From Dastarcus helophoroides (taxonomy: Eukaryota > Arthropoda > Insecta > Coleoptera > Bothrideridae), in the NCBI GenBank assembly GCA_028583605.1, contig CM053326.1:5210104-5274103 (forward strand): DNA of 64,000 bases. The letters run 5' to 3'. Both the position numbers and the translations under genes were made by a program. Of this stretch, positions 35,760-46,574 are shown in pieces (the stretch's first letter is position 1; each line of letters opens with the position of its first letter). The notes under the pieces are model-generated. The model saw nothing but the letters and a program-made list of their open reading frames with translations. It did no database searches and was not told where the DNA came from.

Positions 35760-36360
35760 AATAATTAATTAATATTTATTGTCAAAAATGTGTAAAGTAC
35801 TGAATTATTTTGGAAAATACATTTTTTTAGAGCACATTCATATACACGTTTAATATACTTGTGTTTTTTTATGTGCAAGAACTGCGTTTATTGCATTTAA
35901 CTTTTAATAACATCTTCAGCAGAGGTTAGATCGAATAAAATACAACTTTTTTTCAAAGCCCATTCAAATGATTTGAACGGTTTCTTAGTTATTTACGAAG
36001 AAATAATAGATTGCTTTTATACCACGTTAATCCTAAAATGAGAGGTATTTTGAAGACAGTCATGCACTTTATTTTATTAACAGAGATTTCTAATTATTGC
36101 GTTCATAGTGATTAGTTCGAGGTTTATAATTACTTAATCTGATTTAATTACTTGATTCTTAAATACTTGAAATCTAACAGAATTGTCGAAACGATCCCAA
36201 CAGCTTTTTGTTAGCATCTTATCAGGCAGTCCGAATTCCCACGGCTAATTATCAAAGGCAATTTCTGTTTCGTTAATTTGTTAAGGCGGATCTCGAGAAA
36301 CTGGATTCGCCTCATCACGTAGAAAGAAAAGTTTTATTTTTCTTGCGATTCAGCAGGAGG
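35760..36360. other. Unassigned AT-rich DNA
   Basis: Nothing recognised. Confidence 0.4.
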
Positions 36361-36364
36361 CGGA

Positions 36365-36610
36365 TCAGGATAAAGGACGAAGAGCACCTGCTTGATCAAT
36401 TTCGTAAGTTCTCGCCGTTGTCTTCTCGATGTGAAGTTGCAGTAGGCTGTACATATACGACGAGGCACTGATAACCCAACGGAAAGTTTTAATTGGATTA
36501 GAATCTAATTTACCCAAACTGACCGCTGTGGGAAAGACTCTTGAACAAATCAATTTATTCATTAATAATGTAGACACGGACCTATCAGTTGGGCTAAAAT
36601 ATTTACCCAA
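36365..36610 (-). pseudogene. Possible terminal exon resembling an insect odorant-receptor C-terminus (speculative)
   Basis: The minus-strand frame holds AVSLGKLDSNPIKTFRWVIS followed by ASSYMYSLLQ. The spacing of Gly-Lys-Leu, a TF pair and an aromatic SY.Y segment recalls the last membrane segment of insect odorant receptors. In that reading a good splice acceptor (TCTTTCCCACAG) lies immediately before AVSLG, near 36530. Against it: the frame runs about 20 residues past the usual end, no upstream receptor exons were found, and the similarity is short. If real it could be an exon or gene relic. Treat as a lead only. Confidence 0.18.
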
Positions 36611-36619
36611 GGTGGAATC

Positions 36620-37470
36620 TTATCAAAAACTTCGACCTGTCTTCTTCCTAACTCTATTAGGAAAGTAATCGAATCTGCAATTTTCTTCCTATATGGGGTT
36701 AACTAAATTATTAACGTTTTCCCAAAGGAACAAACGATTTTTGTCGAAATGTTTTCTATATAAATTAATAGATTTAAAGGTAAAACCTTGAATTTTTCAC
36801 CATTTTAGATTAAATGCATTTTGTTTCTTATTTAAAGGGGCACCCTTTTCAGTTTTGTTCTTTTGGTTCTGTCAACTCATTTATAAATTCAAAGTAAATG
36901 GAACTTTTAAATATAAGTATTTCTACTCCTGCAAGATAATGGTAATTGAATTACCTTAGTGACCAGTTAGATCTGTCAATAATGTTCTGTCCAAATTTCA
37001 TGACATTTTGGCGAATAGAAGAGAAATTCTTGATGATAGTATATATTTGGGTCATCGGTACAAAAATGGGCATCGAGTAAAAACTCTAAAACGATAATGC
37101 GTCATCTCGTTTATTGACATTTGTGTTTTTTGACTGAAACTTTAAAAATTACATACCGTCAATATTCGCTTGATTTTGAACCGTGCGACATTTCAGAAAA
37201 ATACACATTTCGATAAAAGAAAAAGCTTTTATGAACGCCACCACCTTTCAAGATCACATTAAAATTTAAATAAAAAGTTGAGAGATATATATTTTGAAAT
37301 TTTGACACTTTTGTCAAAACTTGTTCTTTTCTTTAAATTAAGACTGTTATTTTTTAAGCCTTGGTCGAAATTTCAATAAAGGGAGCAATTTTGAGAAACC
37401 TATTTTTTGACAATTGCAAGAGAAGAGTTTTCTTTTAAATCCTACGTTTGATCCATATGTCAAAAACATG
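36620..37470. other. Unassigned AT-rich DNA
   Basis: No gene or repeat recognised. Confidence 0.4.
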
Positions 37471-37473
37471 TCA

Positions 37474-37503
37474 AAACCTAACCTAACCCAACTTAACCTA
37501 ACG
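37474..37503. repeat. Short degenerate CCTAA/TTAGG-like tract
   Basis: CCTAACCTAACCCAACTTAACC resembles the arthropod telomeric pentamer (written here in part). About five or six units with changes. It lies just upstream of the satellite array. Could be chance or an interstitial relic. Confidence 0.35.
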
Positions 37504-37689
37504 TAAATAAGCAACATATTTTTTGAAATTTCGACATTTCACAGGTTCGAACCAACCAAAGTATATATTCATATTCACATGGGAGATTCTCTGTAAGTGA
37601 CGTCGCTTTTGCATTAATGTTTAAAATGATTGTTGTCTTCCTCAGAAGCAAATCATACCTACGTCTGCTGTTAGCGCATTTTCTATTGC

Positions 37690-39325
37690 TTTTCGCATAG
37701 AGTTACTAATTCTTGAATAACTCTTCTGAGCTTGGACATTTCTAATCCAGTATTATTCAATTCAGGGGCTGTGAACTGTAAATTTAGGATTTAAAACATA
37801 AAAGCTACTTCAGATTTTTTGGCATAAAGTTATGCATTCTTGAATAACTCTTCTAAGCTTGGACATTTCTGATTTATTATTATTTAGTTAGGTGGCCGTG
37901 AAGTGTAAATTGAGAGACTGTAGCAAGAAAGCTGCTTCCAGTTTTTTCGCATAGAGTGATCGATTCTTGAATAACCGTTCTGAGCTTGGACATTTCTGAT
38001 CCACAATTATTCAATTAGAGGGCTGTGAATTGTCAATTCAGAATTTAAAGCATGAAAGCTCCTTTCAGTTTTTTGGCATAGAGTTATGGATTCTTGAATA
38101 ACTCTTCTGAGCTTGGACATTTCCGATCTGTTATTATTTAGTTAGGTGGCTGTAAAATGTAAATTGAGAGACTGAATCAAGAAAGCTTCTTTTCTCGCAT
38201 AGAGTGATCGATTCTTGAATAACTGTACTGAGCTTGGACATTTCTGATCTAATGTTATTTAATGAGAGGGCGGTGAACTGTTAATTAAAAGATTGAATTA
38301 TGAAAGCTCCTTCTAATATTTTGGCATGGAGTTATCAATTCTTGAATAACTCTTCTGAGCTTGGACATTTCTGATCTATTATTTAGTTAGATGGCTGTGA
38401 AATGTAAATTGAGAGACTGAAGCAAGAAAGCTGCTTACAGTTTTTGTGCATAGAGTTATCGATTCTCGAATAACTCTTCTGAGCTTGAAGATTTCTTATC
38501 CACTATTATTCAGTTAGAGGGCTGTGAATTGTAAATAGAGAATTTAAAGCATGAAAGCTGCTTCCGATTTTTTGGCATAGAGTTATGGATTCTTGAATAA
38601 CTCTTCTGAGCTTGGACATTTCGGATCTATTAATATTTAGTTAATTTCGGATCTATTAATATTTAGTTAGGTGGCTGTAAAATGTAAATTAAAAGACTGA
38701 AGCAAGAAAGCTGCTTCTTGTTTTCTCGCATAGAGAGATCGATTCTTAAATAACTCTTCTAAGCTTGGACATTTCTGATCTATTATTATTTAGTTAGCTA
38801 GCTGTGAACTGTAAATTAAGAGACCTAAGCAAGAAAGCTGCTTCCAGTTTTTCACATAGAGTGATTGATTTTTGGTTAACTGTTTTGAGTTTGGACATTT
38901 CTGATCTACTATTATTTAATTAGAGGGGTGTGAACTGTAAATTAAGAGATTAAAGCATGAAAGCTGTTTCCAATAATTTGGCATAGAATTATTGATTCTT
39001 GAGTAACTCTTTTGATCTTGTACATTTCTGATCTACTATTATTCAGTTAGAGAGCTGTGAACTGTAAATTGGGATATTGAAGCATGAAAGCTTCTTCTGA
39101 GCTTGAACATACCTGATCTAGTATTATTTAGTTAGCTAGGTGTGATCTGTAAATTGAGAGACTGAAGCAAGAAAGCTGCTTCCAGTTTTCTCGCATAGAG
39201 AGATCGATTCTTGAATAACTTTTTTGAGCTTGGACATTTCTAATCCAATTCTATTCAATTAAAGGGCTGTAAACTGTAAATTGAGAGATTAAAGCATGAA
39301 AGCTTCTTCCAATATTTTGGCATAC
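37690..39325 (+). repeat. Satellite array of 127-bp monomers in alternating A/B pairs
   Basis: Thirteen anchors of the CTTGGACATTTC word (37731, 37858, 37985, 38112, 38233, 38360, 38484, 38611, 38764, 38890, 39017, 39102, 39229) give a 127-bp monomer. Type A has AAAGCATGAAAGCT and TTTTGGCATAGAGTTAT; type B has GAGACTGAAGCAAGAAAGC and TCGCATAGAGTGATCGATTC. The types alternate almost throughout, forming a higher-order unit of about 254 bp. Exceptions are a B-B junction near 38764, a 26-base internal duplication (38626-38660), a 6-base deletion near 38200 and a monomer shortened by 42 bases before 39102. No protein is encoded. Confidence 0.92.
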
Positions 39326-39339
39326 ACCACCTAGATCGT

Positions 39340-40195
39340 GACAATCGCTATACAGTGTTGGGGAGACATCATTTTAAATAAAGTAAATCGGTTTTGTTAA
39401 AAAAACATTTTAATTTTTTTATTTTTAAAAAGTCCTTATTAGTATGAAGCACACATTAATTGCAATCATTATACAAATTTCTTTGCTTGACATGTTTTGG
39501 TGGTTTTATTTTATTTATTATCATCTCATAAGAATTTTCGACAACTTGAAAATAAAAACATTAAAAATAAAAATATCTCTAAATCGACATTTGAAAAAAT
39601 AAGCAATAAAAATTTAAATTATTTTTGAAGTTTCTAGAAAGAATATTTTCAAAAGCAAAGTAATTAAATAGGTAAGAAAATGAGATTTTTTAAATATTCA
39701 AAATGAACACTTTGGAACAAAAAAATTAGTAAATATTAAAAACTTAGAAATCTAAAATTCAAATAAACGAATATGTAAGAATACTAACGTATATTTTATT
39801 TTAATTTTCATTGTTTTCTAAATGACAAGATATATTTTTGAAAAACACTTCTATATTGGGAATTATTTTCATGTGGAGCATCCTTAAAAATATGTTTGTA
39901 GTTAGGTATAATTTTTAAAACAGCAATGGGTATTGTTTCTTAGAAGTATTTTTTTTTTGAAATGAGGGAAAGAATCAATATTAAAAAAATATTAAAAGGT
40001 AAATACTTTTTATTTCAAATCTAAAACAGGTATATTTTGAATATGGTAATTTTCTTTCGAAATTAATAACATGAAAATAATAAATTATTATGTTCCCATA
40101 ATAATTCATTTTGGACCAAAGATACATAAATTTCAATAAAAAGAAATTGATATTTTTAACCCTACTACGTATAATTCTTCAATATTAATAAGATT
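39340..40195. other. Unassigned AT-rich DNA
   Basis: No gene or clear repeat. Confidence 0.4.
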
Positions 40196-40630
40196 AAACC
40201 GTATTAACAATAAATGTAACAGCAAATAATAAAAATTTCATGATATCTCTACAAATATTTGATATGACCGGACCTGGTTTCGCTTTTCAGCGTAGTCGGC
40301 GATTATGCCAATAGTTTGTTGAATCGCTTGTTATGCTAGTAAGCTTCATGAATCACATACTCCTAAGAATGTTCTGCCTAATCCAAATTTTAATCTAAAA
40401 CTTTTTCATGAACGAGCATCTTCTGGACACTCCTTTAATGAAAGCTTGGGTGAGAATTCGCAGTAGATGGAATATTTGTAGCAGTCTGTGATCTATGAAG
40501 CTTGTTAGCATAACAACGGATGAATAAACTACTGAGAAGGATGATGCTGAAAAGCAAAACTAGATCCTGTCGTATCAACTATTTCTAGAAATATCATATT
40601 TTTGTAGTTTATATTGTTAATACGGTTTAA
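40196..40630. mobile_element. Fold-back (inverted-repeat) element
   Basis: AACCGTATTAACAAT at 40196 pairs with TTGTTAATACGGTT near 40616, and the similarity continues inward: TTGATATGACCGGACC with its diverged inverse near 40570, CGCTTTTCAGCG with GCTGAAAAGCA, and TGTTATGCTAGTAAGCTTCATGA with its inverse near 40495. Each arm is about 150-190 bp around a short centre. No protein. Probably a diverged MITE. Confidence 0.6.
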
Positions 40631-40639
40631 CAATTACAA

Positions 40640-43200
40640 GGAATAAGAAATACAAATTTCAGTTTATTAGTTTAAATACAATTCACCTCAAAGTGTTTTC
40701 ACTTTTAAGATTTCTCATTCTAAATAAATCACTTTCTATATTTCTAAAAATACTGATAGTCTAAACATTTAGGAATATTGTTTTTAATTTAAAATTTATT
40801 TTTGAAAGCATTTAAAAGATTTGTGAAGACTAATCGCCTATTTTAAGGTTGAGAGAGGATGTTTTCCAGAATAAAGGTACATCTTGGTGCTTAGAGCTAA
40901 AATATTGCATTTATACCCAAAATGTAAAAAATATGCTTAAACTTTTTATTTCAAATTCACTTCAACTTGCAAAAAACATGAAATGGAAAAAATGTGAAAT
41001 ATAACTATTTTAAAGTAATAACTTTAAGAAAGAAGCGAAAGTTTTTAAACTTGATGTCAAAAATTCCAGTTCTCATTTAAAAATAAATGCAAAATATTCA
41101 AGAAGTATCTATATTTCTAATTAAATTTGTGATCTGATACAATATTGGACAACTCGAATTAAAACCGGGAAGAAATTTCGATTATTACAATTTTGTGTAT
41201 AAATTCAAATTTAAAATTTTTTCTTTAAAATAATTTGAAGTAAAGTCGAGAGGAAAACTAACTGATAAGGGTAAATTTAAGAGCTAACTTCACTCTGAAG
41301 ATAACAATATTAAAAATAGTTAGGCTTTTGATTTTTGAGTATAAATTTTTAGGCTAAGGAAATTTCAACTTTTTCGCAAAGATTACTGAAAACTACAGAA
41401 TAAAGAAGAAACTCTAATGTTAAAATTGAAATTAGGGATATTTCTAGATTAGAGTAGATGTTTTCCAATGAAATTATATTTGAGGTTAAAGCTAAAAAAA
41501 CGAAAAAATCTCAAAAACCTTAAGTCTCTTCAAATTGTTTTAAAGCTAAAAAATAATTACAGTAAGTTACAATAAATAACATCGTCAGTTTGAAAGTAGG
41601 TAACGCAGTTTCAAAGACCTGCCAGGATAACTTATACGAGGCAATGAACGTAATACACACGTATATGTATAAAAAAAAATTGGACAGTTATGGGTACTGC
41701 CGACAGAGGTGAAAACTTAAAACTGTGATATAATAGTAATTTTCAAATTGTAATATGAAGGATAAAAATGTTATAATTTGGAAATTAAAATTATTTCTAG
41801 TTTTTATATCTTTTATATTTGTATACGATCTGCAACGAACTCTGCCAATAATGAGTTGCTAAACTCTTCGTTGGATGAGTCGATACAAAATATATAGAAT
41901 TAATTTTAAAAATTCAAATATATTTAAACGATTTACCGCTATATATCTATCAATAAGCGCTTTATAGACAGCTTTCCAGGCCTCTTGTATTTATAAAGAA
42001 ATAATTCACCCAGCAACATGAAAAGGATACATTAAACTTCGGTCATAAAAAAAATAAAAAATCTTCAAGGTGTTATTAATCATTGGTACCCCTTGAAACT
42101 CCATGTAATTTAGCTTCAATTAAACTAAGTAAATGTTTGAACATTTTTCGTCCATTCTTAAAAACGTTCACAACGGCTCCAGAGTTGCCTTCTTGAAGTT
42201 CTTAATTCATTAGATTTTGACTGCCACTAACGTCTATTTCTATATAAATAAACAGCTGCTGATATATAATATGAAGCTGCTCATCGTTTCGTTGTAATTG
42301 TCACCTGTACGAGATTCCAATCTCAAAGATAAATCCATTTCATCGCCGAAACCATTCGTTTGTTCCCTAAAAGTTTTCAGTTTTAAAAAATCTCTACTTT
42401 TGGTACAGGAACTAAAACGAAGATATTTTCTAATAAGAGAGATTCCAAATATTATTGTTAAATCAGTACTTAAGTCGAACACAGGGGATTTCAGGTTTTC
42501 AAGTGATGAATAGCTGTAATGAAAATAAAGCTTTCGAAATATATTAGCGGTTAGCATCATGACAACGCAAGGAAGGCTGGCGAAGTTTTAAATATAATTT
42601 CCATAAGAGACAGGTTTTATTGCGTTAGCAGACGAACAGCTCGTCCTCTTGAGACCAAAAATTCGCCCTGTTCGATACCGAATGTTTGGAGTTTTATTTA
42701 ACTGTATAACTTTTCAATTTCCCATCGCGCGCCGTATTGTATATAGTATGCATTTTGTCACTAGCTGTACGTATTTGAATTTCAAATTGAAATCAAATAT
42801 TCAGCAACCGTACATGTCTGGTTGACATTCCCGTTAAAACATTTCACAGCTTTCAACATCCATGATTTGATAGACCAAGTCGATTGACCCAAATGTTAAA
42901 TAATATGATTTCAAGTTGTTTTACGTGGTGCGGTTTTTAGCTAACCAATCAGTTGGTATTTACATCCACCAGTTATTTTGAACAAGTTAATAGCTAACTA
43001 TGTTTAGTTGCTGGCAGTATTTGCATTGTGGAAAGAGTATCCCAACAATTAAAATCTTACCTTGATTTCCGTATTTGGATGGCAGTTTTTTTTATTCGGG
43101 AAATATTTTAATTTTGATTATACAGTTGCCTTGGCTTTCATTTGCCCTAACAGTTGAAAACAGAAAATGTATTGAATTCCTGAATGATTCATTAAAAATT
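40640..43200. other. Mostly AT-rich unassigned DNA
   Basis: The only frames above 70 codons (42240-42560 minus, 42298-42513 plus) overlap on opposite strands and match nothing I know. A slightly GC-richer patch lies at 42600-42760. No repeat recognised. Confidence 0.4.
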
Positions 43201-43309
43201 ATAAAATAATTTGACAAAAATAATCTTTCACCATTACCGCTATTTGATCATAACATCAAAGGCGATTTCGGATTTTTTTTTGACCACACTCTCGAATTTA
43301 TCCATTGAG

Positions 43310-43436
43310 GCGGCGTGTTTAATGAAAGTTACTTTTATTGTTTCGAAGACTTCAATGGCCAGAGTCAGGAAAAGATTGTACTTCTGTCTGGATTAGCACA
43401 TGTCAAAGAATTACTTAAAGTATTTCAGGTTTAGGG
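43310..43436 (-). repeat. Hammerhead-family repeat, downstream module, diverged copy
   Basis: On the minus strand it begins GAAATACTTTAAGTAATTC, then TTTGACATGTGC, GACTCTGGCC and a GAAGTCTTCG word, matching the module downstream of the predicted ribozyme cleavage point elsewhere. The start corresponds to the GAACAC position. The catalytic part is absent. A SINE follows at once. Confidence 0.55.
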
Positions 43437-43464
43437 TGCCATAATACCAGACTTCTTTAGCAAT

Positions 43465-43645
43465 ACGGGGAAGACAAATATCGGGGCACCGTGATCCAAT
43501 GGAACCGCGCTGGAGTGCTATATTAAGAGAGCTCTGGGGTTAATTCCCGCAAGCGGCTTCATTTACCGTCTATTTTGGATCCTAAGGTTGACTCAGCCGT
43601 CACGGTAAAATAAGTACTCAAAGTGTTGAAAAGGGGAACTATTAT
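43465..43645 (+). mobile_element. tRNA-type SINE
   Basis: A box-A-like TGATCCAATGG (43492-43502) and a box-B-like GGTTAATTCCC (43538-43548), about 36 bases apart, give a tRNA-related RNA polymerase III promoter head. Downstream, GGTTGACTCAGCCGTCA and GGTAAAATAAGTACTCAA match, from recall, a central motif (GACTCAGCC...GATAAAATAAGTACC) conserved in several invertebrate SINE families. Such RNAs are mobilised by LINE enzymes. The 3' tail is unclear after 43645. It directly abuts a hammerhead-family module. Confidence 0.5.
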
Positions 43646-43649
43646 CATA

Positions 43650-44660
43650 TTATTACTTTGTAAGAGTACAATAACACAATACGTCAAACCAACCAAAAGA
43701 GAAACTCTTCAAAAGAAGAGTGGCACAACAGTGCTACTGGAAAACACTTGCAAATTAGTTCCCAAGTGAGATTCTTGGTCATAAGTCAAAATTTCTGTAG
43801 ATATTTTTTTATTCTTAGGTAATTCATAAGATTTGATTACAGATAATAATTTATAATTTATACATTTGATTGTCCAAAAAGGTCAATATATATGTACATA
43901 CTTAGCATATTCAACAGAACTTTCACAATGGTTATTCCTCTTACTGTCATCCTTCAAAACAAGTAAAAACGTATATATTTGGAGAAGTCAAGGTTGCTGA
44001 TGTCATTCCGCTCTAACATTTTTTACCCTGTACTGTTAATATACTTTAAATGTTGCTGATGTTGGCATAGGTTCTGAAAACGTTTTTCAGGAGTATCCGG
44101 ATTAAATTATTCTGCCACTGCATGATGCTAAACAGAAAAGCTTTAAAACGGATTTTAAAATTACGGATTCGATGGGAGTCATTCAATGAATACTATTAAC
44201 ACCCACTTTATAAATCAATCTGGAAATGTTTTAATTTTTAACACCCTCATGACTTTGAGTACATTTTTTAATACCCTCTTTATAATTTTAAATTATTTCT
44301 TGCCCATTTTGAAGCAACTTTCCTCACTTGGTATGGTTTTTATCTCATCTATAAAAATTTTCTTTATGCGAGCGTATTAAAGTTGCTCCGAAACAAAGTG
44401 CAATTTGCCGGAGGTGATGCCTAAATATTTTTATACTGCGTCCAAAATATTTTTGACGATTAAACTAAAAAGGAAGCCTTCCATTGACTTTGATGGAAGC
44501 CCCTTGCATGCCATTAAATCGTCCATTGCGTAATTCATTTAACTGGTGTTACGATAGAAGCAGCGAATAATTTGGTGAGGTTAGTGTAGAAGTTAAAAAG
44601 TTAGTTGGGGTTGGGATTGAGTCATTACTGAAATAAAAATCATAAATTCAGTCAATGATT
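43650..44660. other. Unassigned AT-rich DNA
   Basis: Nothing recognised. The frame 44186-44380 is short and hydrophobic with no motif. Confidence 0.4.
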
Positions 44661-44663
44661 TTT

Positions 44664-45592
44664 TTTAATGTTTAATCCACTCGCAAACACCATTATGCTT
44701 ATAAAGCACTGCGAGCAGGATGCGGAAACAAGGATAGATGGCGACTGAACCGCCTTCTTAAACAAGGATAGGTTGTACTTTCCTGGGGAAAATTTCTTTC
44801 GGTAAAAAGTTCCATAACTTGGAAGTTCTATAGCAAAAAGGGTCTTCGTAGACAGAAGTCCTCATTGTGCTAAGCTGGACCGCACAGGAATTTGATGCCT
44901 CCGACTGTCTAGTATGCCTCAAGAATCTTGCCCTTGGGGGCATCAATCCTATTAGTTCCTGCGAGCGTCTTCCATGATAGTACTTGTAGAAAAGAGACAA
45001 GTCACCACCCATACGCCTGTGCTCTAGTGTTTTGATAGAATCGGTCAGACTCTCGTCATCAATTAGGCGAATAGCTCTTCTTAGAATTGAATCCAAGGGA
45101 GAAAAAGTATGTTTTGGGACTGAACTCCAAACATGAGAACAGTATTCTAGTGTTGGCCTAACTTAAGCTTTGTATAACGGTAATAGCTGATAAGATGTGA
45201 AGTACTTTTTAGCTCTAAAAAGAAAGCCTAGTTTCTGAGAGGCGGATTTGGCAATGGCGCGCACATGATCGTCCCAAGAGAAGTTAGTGCTCGCATTTAC
45301 TCCTAGGAGAGATAAATTAGATCCCATCGGAAGGATTTTGCCGTCCGTTAGTATGTTTGGAGCATTATTTCTTGATGTTTTCTTAGAGAAAACCGCAGCT
45401 TGAGTTTTTAAAGCTTTGAAGTGGACCAAATTGTTCATACCCCATTCCAGAATAATCTCGAGATCTCGATTAATCGTCTGTATCTGCCGTTTTCTTAGTT
45501 GATTTGAAGCAGCGATAGATAATGGTTTGTCGGAGAAAAAAGTTTACACAAGATTACTATCATCTACGTAGCTGTATATAGGATTGAAAGTT
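44664..45592 (-). pseudogene. LINE-B (CR1/jockey-like) 3' half
   Basis: Read on the minus strand, it begins at the palm motif (YSYVDDSNLV near 45570), so the copy is 5'-truncated there. It continues with VHFKALKTQAAVFSKKTS and a STNFSWDDHVRAIAKSASQK block (45163-45438), then SILRRAIRLIDDESLTDSIK, GDLSLFYKYYHGR and RTSVYEDPFCYRT, ending with the KEIFPRK block (44758-45096). These are standard C-terminal blocks of CR1/jockey-type LINE proteins. Frame breaks occur near 45162 and 45100 and in the final tail. The family recurs at 15514-15751 and 60870-62385. It lies against the hammerhead palindrome at 45607. Confidence 0.82.
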
Positions 45593-45689
45593 GAAGTCTA
45601 TGAGTTATGATAACGAAGGCTTCCACGGCCAGAGTCAGTACAGGATATACTTCTTCCGGGATTGGGCCGTGTCAAAGAACTACTAAAAG

Positions 45690-45735
45690 TGTTCGATGTT
45701 TCTCCCACCATCGTAGGGGGCTTCTTTAGGAACAA
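45690..45735 (-). ncRNA. Hammerhead ribozyme-like motif, left arm (diverged)
   Basis: On the minus strand: stem I TGTTC, core CTAAAGA (one change from CTGAAGA), AGCCC, loop, GGGAGAAA, CATC, then GAACA closing stem I. The core change and the weakened stem II suggest it is inactive. Confidence 0.5.
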
Positions 45736-46143
45736 AGAAAAGTAAAAATGAAAAGAGGAATATGGGGGAATGTGCAAAAATGAAAGAATAAAAAGGCCAA
45801 TTTCAAAACATCAGAGCACGGTAACTCAGTATATCTACCATACCGGAGGCGAAAATCTTTTGAACTGAAAATTGGTACAAAGGATAAGAAAGTTTAGACA
45901 GAAGAGCACGGTAACTCAGTATGTCCAGAAGAGTTTCGTCCTCTGGTATGGTGGACATACTGAGTTACCGTGCTCTTCTGTCTAAACTTTCTTATCCTTT
46001 ATACCAATTTTCAATTCAGAAGAGTTTCGCCTCTGGTATGGTGGACATACTGAGTGACCGTGCTCTAATATTTTGAAATTGACCTTTTCATTCTTTCATT
46101 TTTGCACATTCCCTCATATTCCTCTTTTCATTTTTTCTTTTCT

Positions 46144-46189
46144 TGTTCCTGAAGGAGCCCCCCTACGATGGTGGGCGAAACGTCGAACA
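46144..46189 (+). ncRNA. Hammerhead ribozyme-like motif, right arm
   Basis: The layout is that of a type I hammerhead, a self-cleaving RNA. TGTTC (46144-46148) pairs with GAACA (46185-46189) as stem I. The core is CTGAAGG (consensus of copies CTGAAGA). Stem II is GCCC (46157-46160) with GGGC (46173-46176). GAAA (46177-46180) is followed by CGTC; the palindromic ACGT could serve as a very short stem III, possibly as a dimer. Cleavage would fall after C46184. One extra base sits between the core and stem II, and G replaces the last core A here, so activity of this copy is doubtful though the fold is clear. Confidence 0.6.
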
Positions 46190-46408
46190 CTTTTAGTAGT
46201 TCTTTGACACGGTCCAATCCCGGAAGAAGTATATTCTATTAGTTATGTTTTATGCAATATTGAACTATTATTGTTAATAGAAATCTAAATTATCAAAGTG
46301 CCGTTTAGGAAAACTTTCTGTTAGCCACACGCTGTTCTCGTAATGCCTCATTGAAGATAGTAAGAAAGGCCCCACATGAAAAAAAGCCTAAAGTCATAGA
46401 GAGATATT

Positions 46409-46570
46409 ACAGGATATAATACTTCCAGGATTGGACTGTGTCAAAGAACTACTGAATGTGTTCTTACTTTACTTACTGTGAACACATTCAGTAGTTCTTT
46501 GACTTGGTCCAATCCCGGAAGAAGTATATCCTGTACCTGACTTTGGCTGTGGAAGTCTTCGTTATCATAG
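46409..46570. repeat. Inverted pair of hammerhead-family downstream modules
   Basis: Minus-strand module 46409-46463 and plus-strand module 46480-46570 face each other, both starting exactly at GAACACATTCAGTAG, separated by 16 bases. The right module continues with TTCTTTGACTTGGTCCAATC and CTGTACCTGACTTTGGCTG to GTTATCAT. No ribozyme core is present. Confidence 0.75.
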
Positions 46571-46574
46571 AGCA

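Larger units (their letters stand above)
45607..46241. repeat. 0.6-kb palindrome with a hammerhead motif in each arm
   Basis: Arms 45649-45926 and 45953-46234 are near-perfect inverse copies around a short centre (45927-45952). Each arm carries, from outside in, a GGTCCAATCCCGG-type word, a GTAGTTCTTTGACAC word, the hammerhead motif, a TTTCATTCTTTCATTTTTGC word and a CACGGTAACTCAGTA word. The ribozyme-like strands point outward. The left side extends to 45607 with AACGAAGGCTTCC, a part the right arm lacks. No protein is encoded. Confidence 0.85.

Noticed and set aside
42240..42560. 106-codon minus and 71-codon plus frames overlapping
   Set aside because: Sense cannot be decided, no motif on either strand, and no splice or promoter support.
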